DNA from: Verrucomicrobiota bacterium
GTDB lineage: Bacteria; Verrucomicrobiota; Verrucomicrobiia; Limisphaerales; UBA1319
Length of the DNA: 64,000 nt
Direction of reading: 5' to 3'
Assembly: GCA_022709905.1 (NCBI GenBank)
Contig: JAKLHY010000005.1
Location: 124,001 to 188,000 of the forward strand
Both the position numbers and the translations under genes were made by a program. The notes under the pieces are model-generated. The model made no database searches and had not been told where the DNA came from. It saw only the letters and a list, made by a program, of their open reading frames with translations. This document shows positions 9,388 through 19,200 of this stretch, in pieces. The stretch's first letter is position 1, and the number at the start of each line of letters is the position of its first letter.

Positions 9388-9479
9388 GAATCCGCTGTCT
9401 ACTGATCTCAACCATACCCTCCGGATAGGCTCCGTACTATCAAGGTGGATTTGTCTAAAGAAAATGTCAGAGTCGGCCG

Positions 9480-10817
9480 ATGTTGAGAGATGGGAATGCA
9501 ATGAGTGGCATGGCGATGGGAAAATGGGTGCCAGCCGCCCTTTTGTTTCTTGCTGCGGCGACCTGTATTCCATTGGTAATCACAGCAATACGACGACGGA
9601 ATGTGGCGGGAGCCATGGCTTTGGGGGCCATGGCCTGCGGTGTTTTTCTCTGGACTACGGCCAACGGCCTTCAGCTGTTGCTGAGTCCTAACATCGCGCA
9701 ATGGACGACCCCCTTGGCCTTTGCGGGCATTGGTTTGTTACCGCTGGCGTGGCTGTCCTTTGCGCTTCGCCTTACAGGTCACCGGGTCCCCCTCTTGGTT
9801 CTATTTTTGGGCGTGGGGATATGGGGGTTGACGGTGGCGATGGTGGTGACCAATGGATCGCATCAACTGATGTGGCGTTTGGTTACAATCGACGGTCAAG
9901 TCGCGTCGAGGCGCTGGTGGTATTTCTGGTTTTTCACTTCCTATGCCTATGGGGCCGTTCTGATTGGGACCTTTTGGATTTTGGCGAACTTCGGGCGCCT
10001 GTCGATGGTGTACCGATGGCAAGGTCTGGTGATGGCCGGTGCCGGAATGATCCCTCTGCTCACGAGCGTTCTATACCTGAGCAGAATTCTGCCGCGCTTT
10101 TCCTTTGACCCGACACCGCTTGCCTTTCTTGGCAGCTTGATTCTGATGGCCTGGGCATTATTCCGGCTGGGGATGCTCGATTTGGTTCCGGTTCCCCCGG
10201 AGTTGTTGATTGAGAAGATCAGCGATGGTCTCATCGTGGTGGACCGCCAGGAACGGTTGGTCACTCTGAATTCTGTGGCGGCTAACCTGTTCCAATGCAA
10301 CGCCGACAAGGCCATTGGACTTCAGGCTGAAACGCTATGGCCCGGATGGCGCCGGGTTCGGCCCTTGCTCGAATCCAGGAAAAACACCCAGGATGAATTG
10401 ACGCTGGAAAACGGGCCTTCGCCCGTGCATCTGGAGATCAAAGCGATTCCTTTGCCGAATCGTAGAGGAATCCCAATGGGTCACCTGCTGTTGCTACGCG
10501 ACGTGACAGAATCGCGACAACGCGAGAGCGAACGAGAACGATTGGTCTCGCAGTTGCAGTCAGCCCTGGGCCAAGTCAAGAGACTCAGCGGATTATTGCC
10601 CATCTGCGCCTCATGCAAAAAAATCCGGGATGACCAAAACCAGTGGCATCCGTTGGAGACTTATCTCAAAAACCACTCCGAGGCGGAATTCAGCCATGGC
10701 ATGTGTCCGCAATGTTACCAGAAATTCGATCAGGAATTGACGGCAACTGACCCTTCTCAAACCATAGACTCCGACTCCCCTCACGAGTCTTCAGACCCAC
10801 GGGGCTTCTCATCGTAA
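9480..10817 (+). CDS. 7TM-PAS sensor protein with C-terminal CxxC pair, no kinase
   Basis: 445-aa signal-transduction protein. Residues 1-215 hold about seven membrane helices resembling the N-terminal 7TM sensor region of some histidine kinases. A PAS domain follows at about 225-340 (KISDGLIVVDRQERLVTLNSVAANLF). A short coiled coil leads into a terminal block with C376/C379 and C409/C412 (LPICASCKKIRDD ... FSHGMCPQC). This C4 block recurs at the ends of many PAS or receiver proteins and probably binds zinc or closes the sensor; its output is unknown. There is no HisKA, HATPase, GGDEF or EAL domain. An ATG at 9501 is an alternative start. Confidence 0.85.
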   Translation: MLRDGNAMSGMAMGKWVPAALLFLAAATCIPLVITAIRRRNVAGAMALGAMACGVFLWTTANGLQLLLSPNIAQWTTPLAFAGIGLLPLAWLSFALRLTGHRVPLLVLFLGVGIWGLTVAMVVTNGSHQLMWRLVTIDGQVASRRWWYFWFFTSYAYGAVLIGTFWILANFGRLSMVYRWQGLVMAGAGMIPLLTSVLYLSRILPRFSFDPTPLAFLGSLILMAWALFRLGMLDLVPVPPELLIEKISDGLIVVDRQERLVTLNSVAANLFQCNADKAIGLQAETLWPGWRRVRPLLESRKNTQDELTLENGPSPVHLEIKAIPLPNRRGIPMGHLLLLRDVTESRQRESERERLVSQLQSALGQVKRLSGLLPICASCKKIRDDQNQWHPLETYLKNHSEAEFSHGMCPQCYQKFDQELTATDPSQTIDSDSPHESSDPRGFSS

Positions 10818-10865
10818 ACCCACTCGAAAGATAATCCCTCTGCTCTCACCCCTCTCAAACAACAC

Positions 10866-13169
10866 CTACAGCGGTTTCAGCGCGAATGCCATCGGAACCG
10901 CGTCGCGGTCGAGGTAGTCCAATATGTTCCAGCCGTCCGTGGCCAGCGCGTCCACGTGAAGGGTTTCCGCAAAAGCCGCCGCGCCCCCCGGACACGTGCC
11001 CACCAAGTCCGCCACATGCCGATCATCGGAGTAAACGCCCGCGGCGTTCCGGGTGAATCCATTGATGGGACTGGCCGCCACCGAACCGCTGACGTCAAGG
11101 ATTTCGCCCCAGCTACCCCGGTAGAGGCCAAAGTTGAATGTGGCGAAATTGTTGGGATGGCGGGCCTTGAACGAAATATGAGCGTCCGCTCCCGCTGGAT
11201 AGTTGATGAAACCGCAATCCCCGGCAATGGCCGCTCCCACGGTAGTCTGATAGATTTGGGCCTCGCAAGGATTGTTGTCCACTCGCAGCACCATTTTGAA
11301 TCCGATGACATCCCCTGTGCCATCCTTGATCAGATACTCGTTGGCTGGAGCCGCTGTTGGCACTTCCACGGCTCCAAATGGAGCATTGATGGTTGGAACC
11401 TTCAGCAGCACGCCTTTGTCCGTCAGATTCACCAGATCTCCGGTGTCGTCGAACAGTTCCAGTTTGAGTTCATACTTGCCGCCCGCAGCGGCAGCATCTC
11501 CCCCCTCCAGCAAATGGGAGAGGAAGAAGGAACTGGCGGAGTTCTCCCGGGCATCCACCATGGGGGCCCAACCGTAGCTGCCGGCCGGAGCCGCTGTGGG
11601 CTGAATCCGAATCAAGTTTTTCGCCGGAAAGGCCGGGTCCGGCCCCATCAGTTCAGGAAGGAACTTGAGGGCATGAGGCGGAGCGGGATCAATTACCGCA
11701 TAATGCCGGACGACTTGATGATCCATGGCATGCCAGGTGTCCATGGCGTCCATCTTGCGATAAGACCACTTGTAGTGCGTGATGTGCGCGGCAATCAGGG
11801 CGTCCTGTCCAAACCACACGTGGGGTTCCAGACTTCCACCGAACGGACGACCGTCCATGGTCAGTCCCTCATTGGCGCCCGTGGCCGAGCCCTGAATCTC
11901 GGGCAAACTCACGTTGTTGCCGATTGTCATAATGGCGACCTGGAGACCCGGCATAGTGGGCGGATCACCGCACCAGGGCACCCTCGGATCGGTGATGTGA
12001 AGGGTGACCTCGGTGCCGCACACATAGTTCCAGTAGGTGTGACAACGAATGGGCGGTCGATACACCGTGGTCCAGACGCCGCCGATTGAAAACTCGACCC
12101 AGAAGTACAGGTCGGGATGATCGCCAAAACACGGATACCAGATGGTCGTGTCAAACAGGCCGGCGGCATTGGTATCCAAAACGGCAATTTCATCACAGCT
12201 GTAAAAATATGGCCAAAGCCACCGCCACCAGCATAGGAACGGCCGCACCAAGTCGATATTGGCCATCAAGGCGCTTCTGACCGTCGCCAGGGTCCCGGAC
12301 ATCAGGGCTGCCCTCGTCGCCGGCGCCAATTGCTGCGGATTAAGGATGACTTTCTCCGCGGATTCCAGATTCGCGGTGCGCGGCTCCAGGGGGCTGGGTG
12401 GCTCAGGCTGCGGATTCAGCATCGCCCGATCGGAACCAGAGCTCACAGAGGCCTGTCGAATTCCCGGACGACCCGTCAGGTCGGATTGAGAATTGGAAAT
12501 CCCTCTCGCCCCCGCGGAGGCAATGACTGGCGGAGTTTCTGTTACTCCCTCATTCATGCGTGCAATGTTTCTGGGGGAGAAATCCATCACTGCAGGATCC
12601 AGGCGAAAAATCGGACCGGGAGGATCGGGATCCGGAGGCCACGGGAATGGTTTCTCGATGGCGACCAGCAGTTCGTGTCGCAATCGGTCAATCAACTCGT
12701 CCGGCAAGCGTTTGAGGATGAGCCAGAAGGGATCCACTTCACAAATATGCACACGGGCATGACAGACCGGCATGTCCAACTGGACACCGTTCACCATGAC
12801 CGGTTTCACAACGCGCCCGCGAACCCGGCAGGCACACCATAACCACCACTGCCAATGGAACTGGGGTATCGGCAACAGTTCATACGCGCTCTTTTTCGGA
12901 TCGAAGATAAAATGCGCCTCATACGCATGAAGGCGCTCCATCAGATTGATCGTTGGTGTCTGCCTGCGTTTGCCCTGGAGTACTGGCGCGAAGAAGACGC
13001 GGGCCGTTGCCGCCTGCGCACTGCTTAAGCTCAATTGCGCTTCGCCACCTTTGAGCGGGGCGCTGCCTATCATTTCGCCTTTGCGATTGAAAGCGAACGC
13101 GGTTACAACAACATCCTTGTCGGGCTGACCTTCAAAGCCAATTTTGAAGAGAAGCATAGAGGATTCCAT
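10866..13169 (-). CDS. Large Trp/Cys-rich hypothetical protein
   Basis: 767-aa protein not assigned to a family. No signal peptide is visible. The N-terminal ~90 residues look like a beta-sandwich, with phrases such as VVVTAFAFNRKGEMIGSAPL. Next comes a block with WQWWLWCACRVRGRVVKPV and MPVCHARVHICEVD, resembling a transthyretin/carboxypeptidase-regulatory-type beta domain. A low-complexity Pro-rich linker (residues about 195-270, with PDPDPPGP and NPQPEPP) leads to a second Trp/Cys-rich block (CWWRWLWPYFYSC, WYPCFGDHPDLYFWVEF). The remaining C-terminal ~350 residues look mostly beta. It lies on the minus strand 168 bp after the ABC ATPase gene. The role is unknown. Confidence 0.75.
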   Translation of the reverse strand: MESSMLLFKIGFEGQPDKDVVVTAFAFNRKGEMIGSAPLKGGEAQLSLSSAQAATARVFFAPVLQGKRRQTPTINLMERLHAYEAHFIFDPKKSAYELLPIPQFHWQWWLWCACRVRGRVVKPVMVNGVQLDMPVCHARVHICEVDPFWLILKRLPDELIDRLRHELLVAIEKPFPWPPDPDPPGPIFRLDPAVMDFSPRNIARMNEGVTETPPVIASAGARGISNSQSDLTGRPGIRQASVSSGSDRAMLNPQPEPPSPLEPRTANLESAEKVILNPQQLAPATRAALMSGTLATVRSALMANIDLVRPFLCWWRWLWPYFYSCDEIAVLDTNAAGLFDTTIWYPCFGDHPDLYFWVEFSIGGVWTTVYRPPIRCHTYWNYVCGTEVTLHITDPRVPWCGDPPTMPGLQVAIMTIGNNVSLPEIQGSATGANEGLTMDGRPFGGSLEPHVWFGQDALIAAHITHYKWSYRKMDAMDTWHAMDHQVVRHYAVIDPAPPHALKFLPELMGPDPAFPAKNLIRIQPTAAPAGSYGWAPMVDARENSASSFFLSHLLEGGDAAAAGGKYELKLELFDDTGDLVNLTDKGVLLKVPTINAPFGAVEVPTAAPANEYLIKDGTGDVIGFKMVLRVDNNPCEAQIYQTTVGAAIAGDCGFINYPAGADAHISFKARHPNNFATFNFGLYRGSWGEILDVSGSVAASPINGFTRNAAGVYSDDRHVADLVGTCPGGAAAFAETLHVDALATDGWNILDYLDRDAVPMAFALKPL

Positions 13170-13337
13170 AGAAGTCTCCTTTCTAAATCGTAACCATACC
13201 CGAGTTTTTGGCTGTGGTCAATTCATAATCGATAATCTGCAGCTCGAGCATGCGGCTGGATGGAAAAGAATTTCGGTCCGGATGACCTCACCGATCCGCT
13301 TGTGTCGGGGGAGTTTGTTTTGACGGCGGCAGCAGCC

Positions 13338-14897
13338 TTATCCCTTTGTGCGCTGGGAAAAACAGAGGCGCCGCTGGGGGAGAACCACGATGCGTTGAAT
13401 ACACCGGGGCATCTCTTGGGGATAATGCGTCGTGAACACGAGAGTCGCCCCCGTCTCCAGCACAACCTGATCGATCGCCTCCAGGACCAGCTCCCGATGC
13501 CCCCCGTCCAATCCCTGGCAAGGTTCATCCAGCAAAAGCAATCGCGGGCGTTTCACCAAGGCCCGCGCCAGCAAAACCAATCTCTGATCGCCGGCGGACA
13601 ACGCAGACAATGGGCGGGCTGCGGCATCGATCAAGTTGAATCGCGCCAGCCACTCACGCGCCTGCTGTCTCTGGCGGGGCGAGGTCCGATCATACAGGCC
13701 CAGGGTGCTGCTAAATCCCGAACTGACCACGGCCAAACACGTTTGATCCGAAGGGAAATGCATCTGCAGTTCGGGACAATACCAGCCCAAATGCCGGCGC
13801 ACCCTCCAAAGCCCTATGCCCGGCTCGGGTCGCAGCCCAAACAAGAGGATGTCCTGGCCGTAAACATGCGGATTATCGACTTGGATTAGGCTCAGCAGCG
13901 TGCTTTTTCCCGATCCGTTTGGCCCAAGCAACGCCCAGTGCTCCCCCTCGCGAATGGTCCAGTGGAAATTGCTTAAAACTACTTTGCGCCCATATTTCAA
14001 ATCGACCCGTCTCATCTCCACCAGAACGGAGTGATCGGTGTTTCCGCTGGATTTTTTCAGATCAATGGGCCTCTTTTGTGGGACCCCGCTTGGCCTCGAC
14101 AACGGTCCCATACTGCGAACCAACGGATGTCTTCGCAGGCGCTTCCAGGTTCCCCGGGCGATCAGCCGGTGTTTCTCAACCAGCAACACATGCGTGGTCG
14201 ATGGCAGTAAGCCCTCGGGACGGCTGCTTGCCATCAGGATTTTGAAGTCCGGACCCGTCAGGCTGTTGAGCCATTTCCCCCAGCGTCGCCGGCTCTCAAC
14301 ATCCAGGCCGGCAAAGGGTTCGTCCAAAATCAGGAGCCTCGGAAACTGCAACAAGGCCCGCGCCAATAACACCCGCCGCATCTCTCCATGCGACAACTGA
14401 ATCAACAGCCGGCTCCATAACTCGTCCAAACGCAGCTCCCATCGCAGCAGTGTTTTTCGTTGACAGAACCGATGGCGGGAACCCCGATTCGGGTTGCACT
14501 CGAACGGATTGATCTGTTCCACGGCGTCCTGAGAGAGATAGTCCGAGACGCGGGATGTGCCTTCGCCCATGTTGTCGTGCCAGCGCGACTGGTAAAACGA
14601 GCTCTCCCCCGTCACCACCTCGCATTGTCTCTGCGAGGAAACCACCGCCACAGCCGGCTCGGGATACGAATCCAGGCTATCTGGGGACGACAAAAGCGGC
14701 TTTCCAAATCTGATCTCTCCCTCGCTCAAAGGCAGCTCGCCTGCAATCGCCCTGACCAACAGGGACTTTCCCGATCCGTTTGGCCCCAGGATCGCCCAGT
14801 GCTGTCCAGGTTCCCAAACCCAGCTTGTCCCCGGAAACACCGGCCGGCCCTCAGACTGAAATGTGACGTTTTCCAACTGTAACAACGGTTCCAACAT
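13338..14897 (-). CDS. Double ABC ATPase, ModF/PhrA-like
   Basis: 519-aa soluble protein with two complete ABC nucleotide-binding domains and no membrane segments. The first half has Walker A GPNGSGKSLL near residue 38, signature LSHGEMRRVLLARALL and Walker B LLILDEPFAGLD. The second has GPNGSGKSTLL, LSAGDQRLVLLARAL and LLLLDEPCQGLD. The order and length match ModF/PhrA-type proteins of the molybdate locus; these have no permease partner and an uncertain role (regulatory or photorepair roles have been proposed). No mod transport genes are nearby, though Moco genes lie 17 kb away. The start at 14897 directly precedes the first beta strand (LLQLENVTF). Confidence 0.88.
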   Translation of the reverse strand: MLEPLLQLENVTFQSEGRPVFPGTSWVWEPGQHWAILGPNGSGKSLLVRAIAGELPLSEGEIRFGKPLLSSPDSLDSYPEPAVAVVSSQRQCEVVTGESSFYQSRWHDNMGEGTSRVSDYLSQDAVEQINPFECNPNRGSRHRFCQRKTLLRWELRLDELWSRLLIQLSHGEMRRVLLARALLQFPRLLILDEPFAGLDVESRRRWGKWLNSLTGPDFKILMASSRPEGLLPSTTHVLLVEKHRLIARGTWKRLRRHPLVRSMGPLSRPSGVPQKRPIDLKKSSGNTDHSVLVEMRRVDLKYGRKVVLSNFHWTIREGEHWALLGPNGSGKSTLLSLIQVDNPHVYGQDILLFGLRPEPGIGLWRVRRHLGWYCPELQMHFPSDQTCLAVVSSGFSSTLGLYDRTSPRQRQQAREWLARFNLIDAAARPLSALSAGDQRLVLLARALVKRPRLLLLDEPCQGLDGGHRELVLEAIDQVVLETGATLVFTTHYPQEMPRCIQRIVVLPQRRLCFSQRTKG

Positions 14898-15198
14898 CCC
14901 CCCGTTGTAGAAAAACCGCAGGCGCCGCGCGAGCGGATTTCCGACTCCCCCAAGAAACTGCGGCCCGGCTCAGCGCCCCCCCCCAGGGCCCGGTGCCGGG
15001 AATCGTTTTGGACGTTCGCGTTGTCGCCTCCTGCTTGAAGCCCTCGATTACCGACCGCGATATGTGCGCGTTCCCCCGCGCCAGGAATTCGATCCCCCAG
15101 GGCCAAACCACCTGCCCTAATCTTTGCATCAATATTTAATTATATTGATATTGACTTCTATATTATTAAATATTAATTTGAATTCAGTTTCAATATTT
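14898..15198. other. Divergent intergenic region between ABC ATPase and DUF2089-like gene
   Basis: The first 220 bp (to about 15120) are GC-rich, with runs of C (around 14978-14990). No gene with support is seen; a minus-strand open frame from 15132 lacks family features and an RBS. The last 80 bp switch abruptly to AT-rich DNA, annotated separately as a promoter/operator region. Confidence 0.5.
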
Positions 15199-15199
15199 A
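15129..15199 (+). promoter_or_regulatory. AT-rich promoter/operator upstream of DUF2089-like operon
   Basis: This stretch contains a perfect inverted repeat (TCAATAT at 15129-15135, ATATTGA at 15142-15148, 6-bp spacer). A -35-like TTGACT lies at 15151-15156, and 17 bp later a weak -10-like TAATTT at 15174-15179. The string TCAATATTTA occurs at 15129-15138 and again at 15190-15199, next to the start codon. The sharp base-composition change relative to neighbours and the repeated half-sites suggest a binding site, perhaps for the regulator it precedes. The promoter assignment is inference. Confidence 0.45.
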
Positions 15200-15507
15200 T
15201 GATATCGGATCCCAAAGAACGCCACTGGCTCGAATTCCTTGAGGAAGAGGATTTGGCATTCATCAAGCGGTTTGTCCTGGTCTCGGGATCCCTGAAAGAT
15301 TTGGCGAGCGCCTACGGAGTTTCTTATCCGACGTTGCGATTGCGGCTGGATCGGCTCATACAGAAGATCAAGATCCTCGACGAACATCAAGTCGATGATC
15401 CGTACGAACGATTTCTGCGGGCGCAATTTGTGGACGGCAGGTTGGAGGCGACTTTATTTAAACGTTTATTAAGCACTTATCGGCAATTCAACAAGGACAA
15501 AGCATGA
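15199..15507 (+). CDS. DUF2089-like small DNA-binding protein
   Basis: 102 aa from the ATG at 15199; an upstream in-frame TTG at 15124 would translate the AT-rich promoter region. Residues about 8-60 (WLEFLEEEDLAFIKRF, SGSLKDLASAYGVSYPTLRLRLDRLI) form a winged- or helix-turn-helix-like domain as in DUF2089 proteins. A short C-terminal helical segment (RFLRAQFVDGRLE) follows. Its stop overlaps the start of the membrane-protein gene by 4 bp (ATGA), so the two are translationally coupled. In other phyla, DUF2089 genes also sit next to membrane-protein genes, as far as I recall. It is probably autoregulated through the upstream repeats. Confidence 0.75.
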   Translation: MISDPKERHWLEFLEEEDLAFIKRFVLVSGSLKDLASAYGVSYPTLRLRLDRLIQKIKILDEHQVDDPYERFLRAQFVDGRLEATLFKRLLSTYRQFNKDKA

Positions 15508-16070
15508 AAGACCTTTTGTTCACCGTTGTCTTCTTCCTGTCTTCGTGGGTTCAGGCAGCGGAAATTGTCTTGATGGAGATTGATTGGCGGCAGGAGGAGG
15601 CGCCTGTCATGTCATCCAATCCACCCGGGGAACTCGAGTTAAATCTGGTTTTGGGCGGACAAGGCACCGTGTGCATCGGACCTTCAAAACTGGTGGAGTA
15701 TCCCGAGGGCACCTCGATGGATGATGTTTTGGGCGGCGGGGCATGGTGGTCGGATCAAACGGGGGGGTGGATTGGCGGACTCACGGGGGGTTGTCTGGGA
15801 TGCCTGGAGGGTCTCCTTAAGTGGCTGGCGGGAAAGGGCGTGGCGCAGGGATTCGTCCTGGCGTCGCTCGTGGTCACAATCGTCCTCGGATGTCTTTTGA
15901 GCATCGCAGGCGTTGTGGCTTTGGCGATGGAGCAGCCCTACGGGGTTTGGTTTGTGTTGTTGCTGCCGGGCTTATTAATGCTGACGATTTTGCCGGCACG
16001 TTACAGACAGTTTCGCGGACAGTATGAGAGCCTGGAGCTGCGCCGAATGGCATCGTTGGACACGCCGTAA
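15504..16070 (+). CDS. Membrane protein coupled to DUF2089-like regulator
   Basis: 188 aa with an N-terminal signal sequence (LLFTVVFFLSSWVQAAE) and an extracytoplasmic segment containing Gly-rich stretches (residues about 75-105: GGGAWWSDQTGG, GGLTGGCLGCLEG). Two C-terminal membrane helices lie at about 113-137 and 145-168, ending in a cytoplasmic tail (YRQFRGQYESLELRRM). The EQPYGVWF loop and the ELRRM tail resemble membrane partners of DUF2089-type regulators in other phyla; this is from memory and unverified. It overlaps the upstream regulator gene by 4 bp. A plausible role is a membrane sensor or anti-regulator, but this is inference. Confidence 0.72.
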   Translation: MKDLLFTVVFFLSSWVQAAEIVLMEIDWRQEEAPVMSSNPPGELELNLVLGGQGTVCIGPSKLVEYPEGTSMDDVLGGGAWWSDQTGGWIGGLTGGCLGCLEGLLKWLAGKGVAQGFVLASLVVTIVLGCLLSIAGVVALAMEQPYGVWFVLLLPGLLMLTILPARYRQFRGQYESLELRRMASLDTP

Positions 16071-16156
16071 ACCAACAGGAAATTGACCAGGATTACAGCC
16101 AAATAACGTTTCGATTAAACCCACCAAACATAAAGTCATAGAGGACAAGGCTGTGC

Positions 16157-16231
16157 TCCTTCGTCGCGCCTCGCCAGCGAGCCAAATCCCCTCCAGCAAA
16201 ATCGGAATTAGTTTTTGCACAGACCCTAAGG
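16157..16231 (-). repeat. Half copy of terminal-inverted-repeat element
   Basis: Read on the minus strand, this segment starts CTTAGGGTCTGTGCAAAAA and continues through TTCCGATTTTGCTG, GGATTTGGCTCGCTGGCGAGG and CGACGA. It matches the left end of the 281-bp element at 42,011 over about 70 bp and then stops within the loop of hairpin 1. It lies about 35 bp downstream of the 3' end of the WD40 gene, in that gene's orientation. Without the second half it has no partner TIR. Confidence 0.75.
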
Positions 16232-16265
16232 GGACGAGCAAGCCGCATTCACCCGGGAGTCGCCG

Positions 16266-19200
16266 TCATTCCAGCCAACTCCCAGGCCGTGTGTACAGGC
16301 GATAGAACTTTTGCTGGGCGGAGACGGGAACCGAATCAGAGATCGGCGTTGGCGTCGCGCTGAAGATCCCCGAGGTCCAATCAGTCCATTTTTCGAGGTC
16401 CGGTGAGACCTGGATTATGAAGTGGCCGTTCTGCGGGCCACTGACCAATATTTGGAGTTCCCCTTCGGGCAGGTGACGCACCGATTTGAACCGTGGTGGC
16501 ACAAGGTCCATTGCAGCGAACGGATTCTCGACAAGCACCACCTCGCCGTACCACCGCAGCCAGGCAAGCAACCGGCCGTCAGGGGAATAAGACAGGCATC
16601 GCAGCCCGCCTGATGGGGGTAAGGCTGCGGGCAACGGTTGACCGTCGCTTACGCGCCAGAATCGGAGGTCGTTGTCGTAACCGGCGGCCAGCACGGCGCC
16701 GCTGGGTGAAAACGCGAGGCAGCGGATTGCAGAAGGCGGTCCGTGCAGCACGCGCATCAAGGAGCCATCGCCAATCCGCCACAACTTGACCACACGACTG
16801 TCCCCACCCGTCGCCAAAAGCGTCCCATCCGGGGAAAAGGCCAGCGTGTTGCGATAAGCCGCTTTGGTCTCCATAACTAACGCAGGCTCGGTTCCGTCGG
16901 CACGCCACAGACCGATGCGTTCATCATACTTTGCCAGAGCCAGGTGAGCGCCGTCAGGCGACAGTGCCATCGCCCCTTCCCACGAGTTCCATCCCAGGGC
17001 CGTAACGAAGTTGGTGATCCCCTGAATTTCCGGCATCCGCCACAACACGCCTGTGCTTTCGCCCGCCACGGCGAGCGTGCGGGCGTCACCAGAGCAGGCC
17101 ACCAGGCCCCCGGGCGACACGTCGGTCCAAAAGGCCAATATGCTGTCGGCAAGAGGCTCATCAAGTGAGGGAAGCCGATAGAGGCCGGTGACGGAGGGAC
17201 GATCCCGCAACGCCAACCAATCCAGCCCTGGGGACAAGGCCACTGATGGCGCCCCATCGAAATTGCTCGCACTCGATTCGAAGGCCCAGCGGACGGCGAC
17301 GGCGCTGGTCACCTGCCACGCGAACACGCTATTTATCCGGGCATTCCACCCCTCGCCGGTCGAATCGGAGCGAACTTCAGAAAGCGCCAGCACCAAATGG
17401 GTGCTTTCCGGAGAGAACGAGAGCGAGCTCGCGCAATAGACGGATTCGATCGAAGTCGGTTGGTTTTGCCACACGATCCGAACCGGCGCATAAACCGTGA
17501 GCGCGGCTGCTTCACTCGTGCAACTGCCCGTCGGTTGACTGACGATCACCGAATAGGGACCAGATTGTGCGGGCTCGACATTGGCAAGCTTGAGAGTGGC
17601 ATTCGTCGCACCGGGGATAGGGTTCTGATGGAAACGCCATTGGTAATCAATCGGTCCCTCGCCCGCGGCTGCAACCTCGAAGGCGACCGAAATCCCGGCA
17701 TGGACAAACTGGCTGGCAGGCTGGGTAACGATGCGTGGCGGCACGGACACTTGGAGCCTCGCGCTCGCACTGACGCTTCCGCCTTGGCCATCAGATACCA
17801 CGACCCGGTATTGGCCAGCTTGATCACGTTGAACCACTGGAATCAGGTGCCAACGATTGGTCGCGCCGGTGATAGGGCTCTGATTGAAGAACCACTGATA
17901 ACTCAAGGGTGCCGCGCCTCGGGCCGCCGTGAAGAATCCACCTTCGCTTCCTTCATCCAGCGTCTGATCCTGCGGCGCCACATCGATGGCCAGCGGTTGC
18001 GGTGTTGACTCGATCGGAGTGAGCGTGTTATCCACAAGAATGAGCGCCGTGTCCTCTCGTCCGAAGGCAAGATAGCGGCTCCGAGGGGAGATTGCGCACG
18101 CGGTCACGTTCACCACTTCCTCTGTGAGGACTCGCCACAGGGCACCATCTGCTGTACGCCAGGACTGAAGAGAATCGTTGCGCCCGCTGACTGCGAAGTC
18201 CAAGTCGGGTGACAGCGTGAGAATCGCGCTGCTGCCCAAGTCAATAGTGTTTAGCATTAGGCCGTTCGACACTTGATAGATGCGAAGAACACGCCCGTCC
18301 GTGCTGGCTAGGGCAACACGCTCTCCATCGCGCGAGAATCCGTAGAAGCGGCCGGGGATCTGATGCACGACCGCACCGTCGGACATGCACCTAATCCGAA
18401 TTTCATTCTGGCGACTCACTTCGGCGAGCAGCCGCCCGTCGGGACTGAATGCCAATTCCCGCACGCCACCGGCATCGTTGAAAAACGATGCCACCTGAGC
18501 ACCATCCGACAATCGCCATAGCGTGATCCACCAGTCCCAGGAGGCTCCCCCTATGGCAAGGGTTAGGCCGTCCGGCGAGAAGGCCACCGCACCAATCTGC
18601 GCATCGGTACCAATCTGGCTGATTTGGCGAACAAGCTTGCCATCGCGGGCGTGACGGAGTTCGATCTGCCGGCTCGGTGCCAGTGAAGCGCAAGCCACCA
18701 TTTGTCCGTCCGGCGCAAAGGCGAAAGGGACTGTTTCCCGATCGGCGATAACGGGGGAAAGCCTCCACAGAAGAGATCCATCTGAAACTCGCCAGAAGTT
18801 GACACCGGAATCCCATGATCCAAAGGAAGCCGAAGCCACTATCGTCTCGTCAGGAGAGAAAAGCACACGATTCACTGCGCTAGAATGCGCGGTGAGCATC
18901 GACACCTTTGAGCCATCCTGGGTGCTGTAAAGCACGACGCTAAAATCCCGGTTCCCACTGGCAAGAAATCGGCCATCACGCGAGAAAGCAACGGTTCGGA
19001 ACCGGTAGTCCGTTGGGTCCTGCGCGATCCAAACCGTCTTGCCATCCAATACATTCCACACGCGCAGGGTTCGGTCGAAACTGGCCGACGCCAGTTGCCG
19101 GCCATCAGGCGACCAAGCCACCGACCGAATAATCTCATCGTGACCGACGAGGTTGCGCACCAGGGTCCCGTCAGTGACACGCCACAGTTTGATCGTCCTG

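Noticed and set aside
14851..15132. Minus-strand small open frame upstream of the ABC ATPase
   Set aside because: It overlaps the ATPase start and contains no domain or RBS; it is treated as non-coding.
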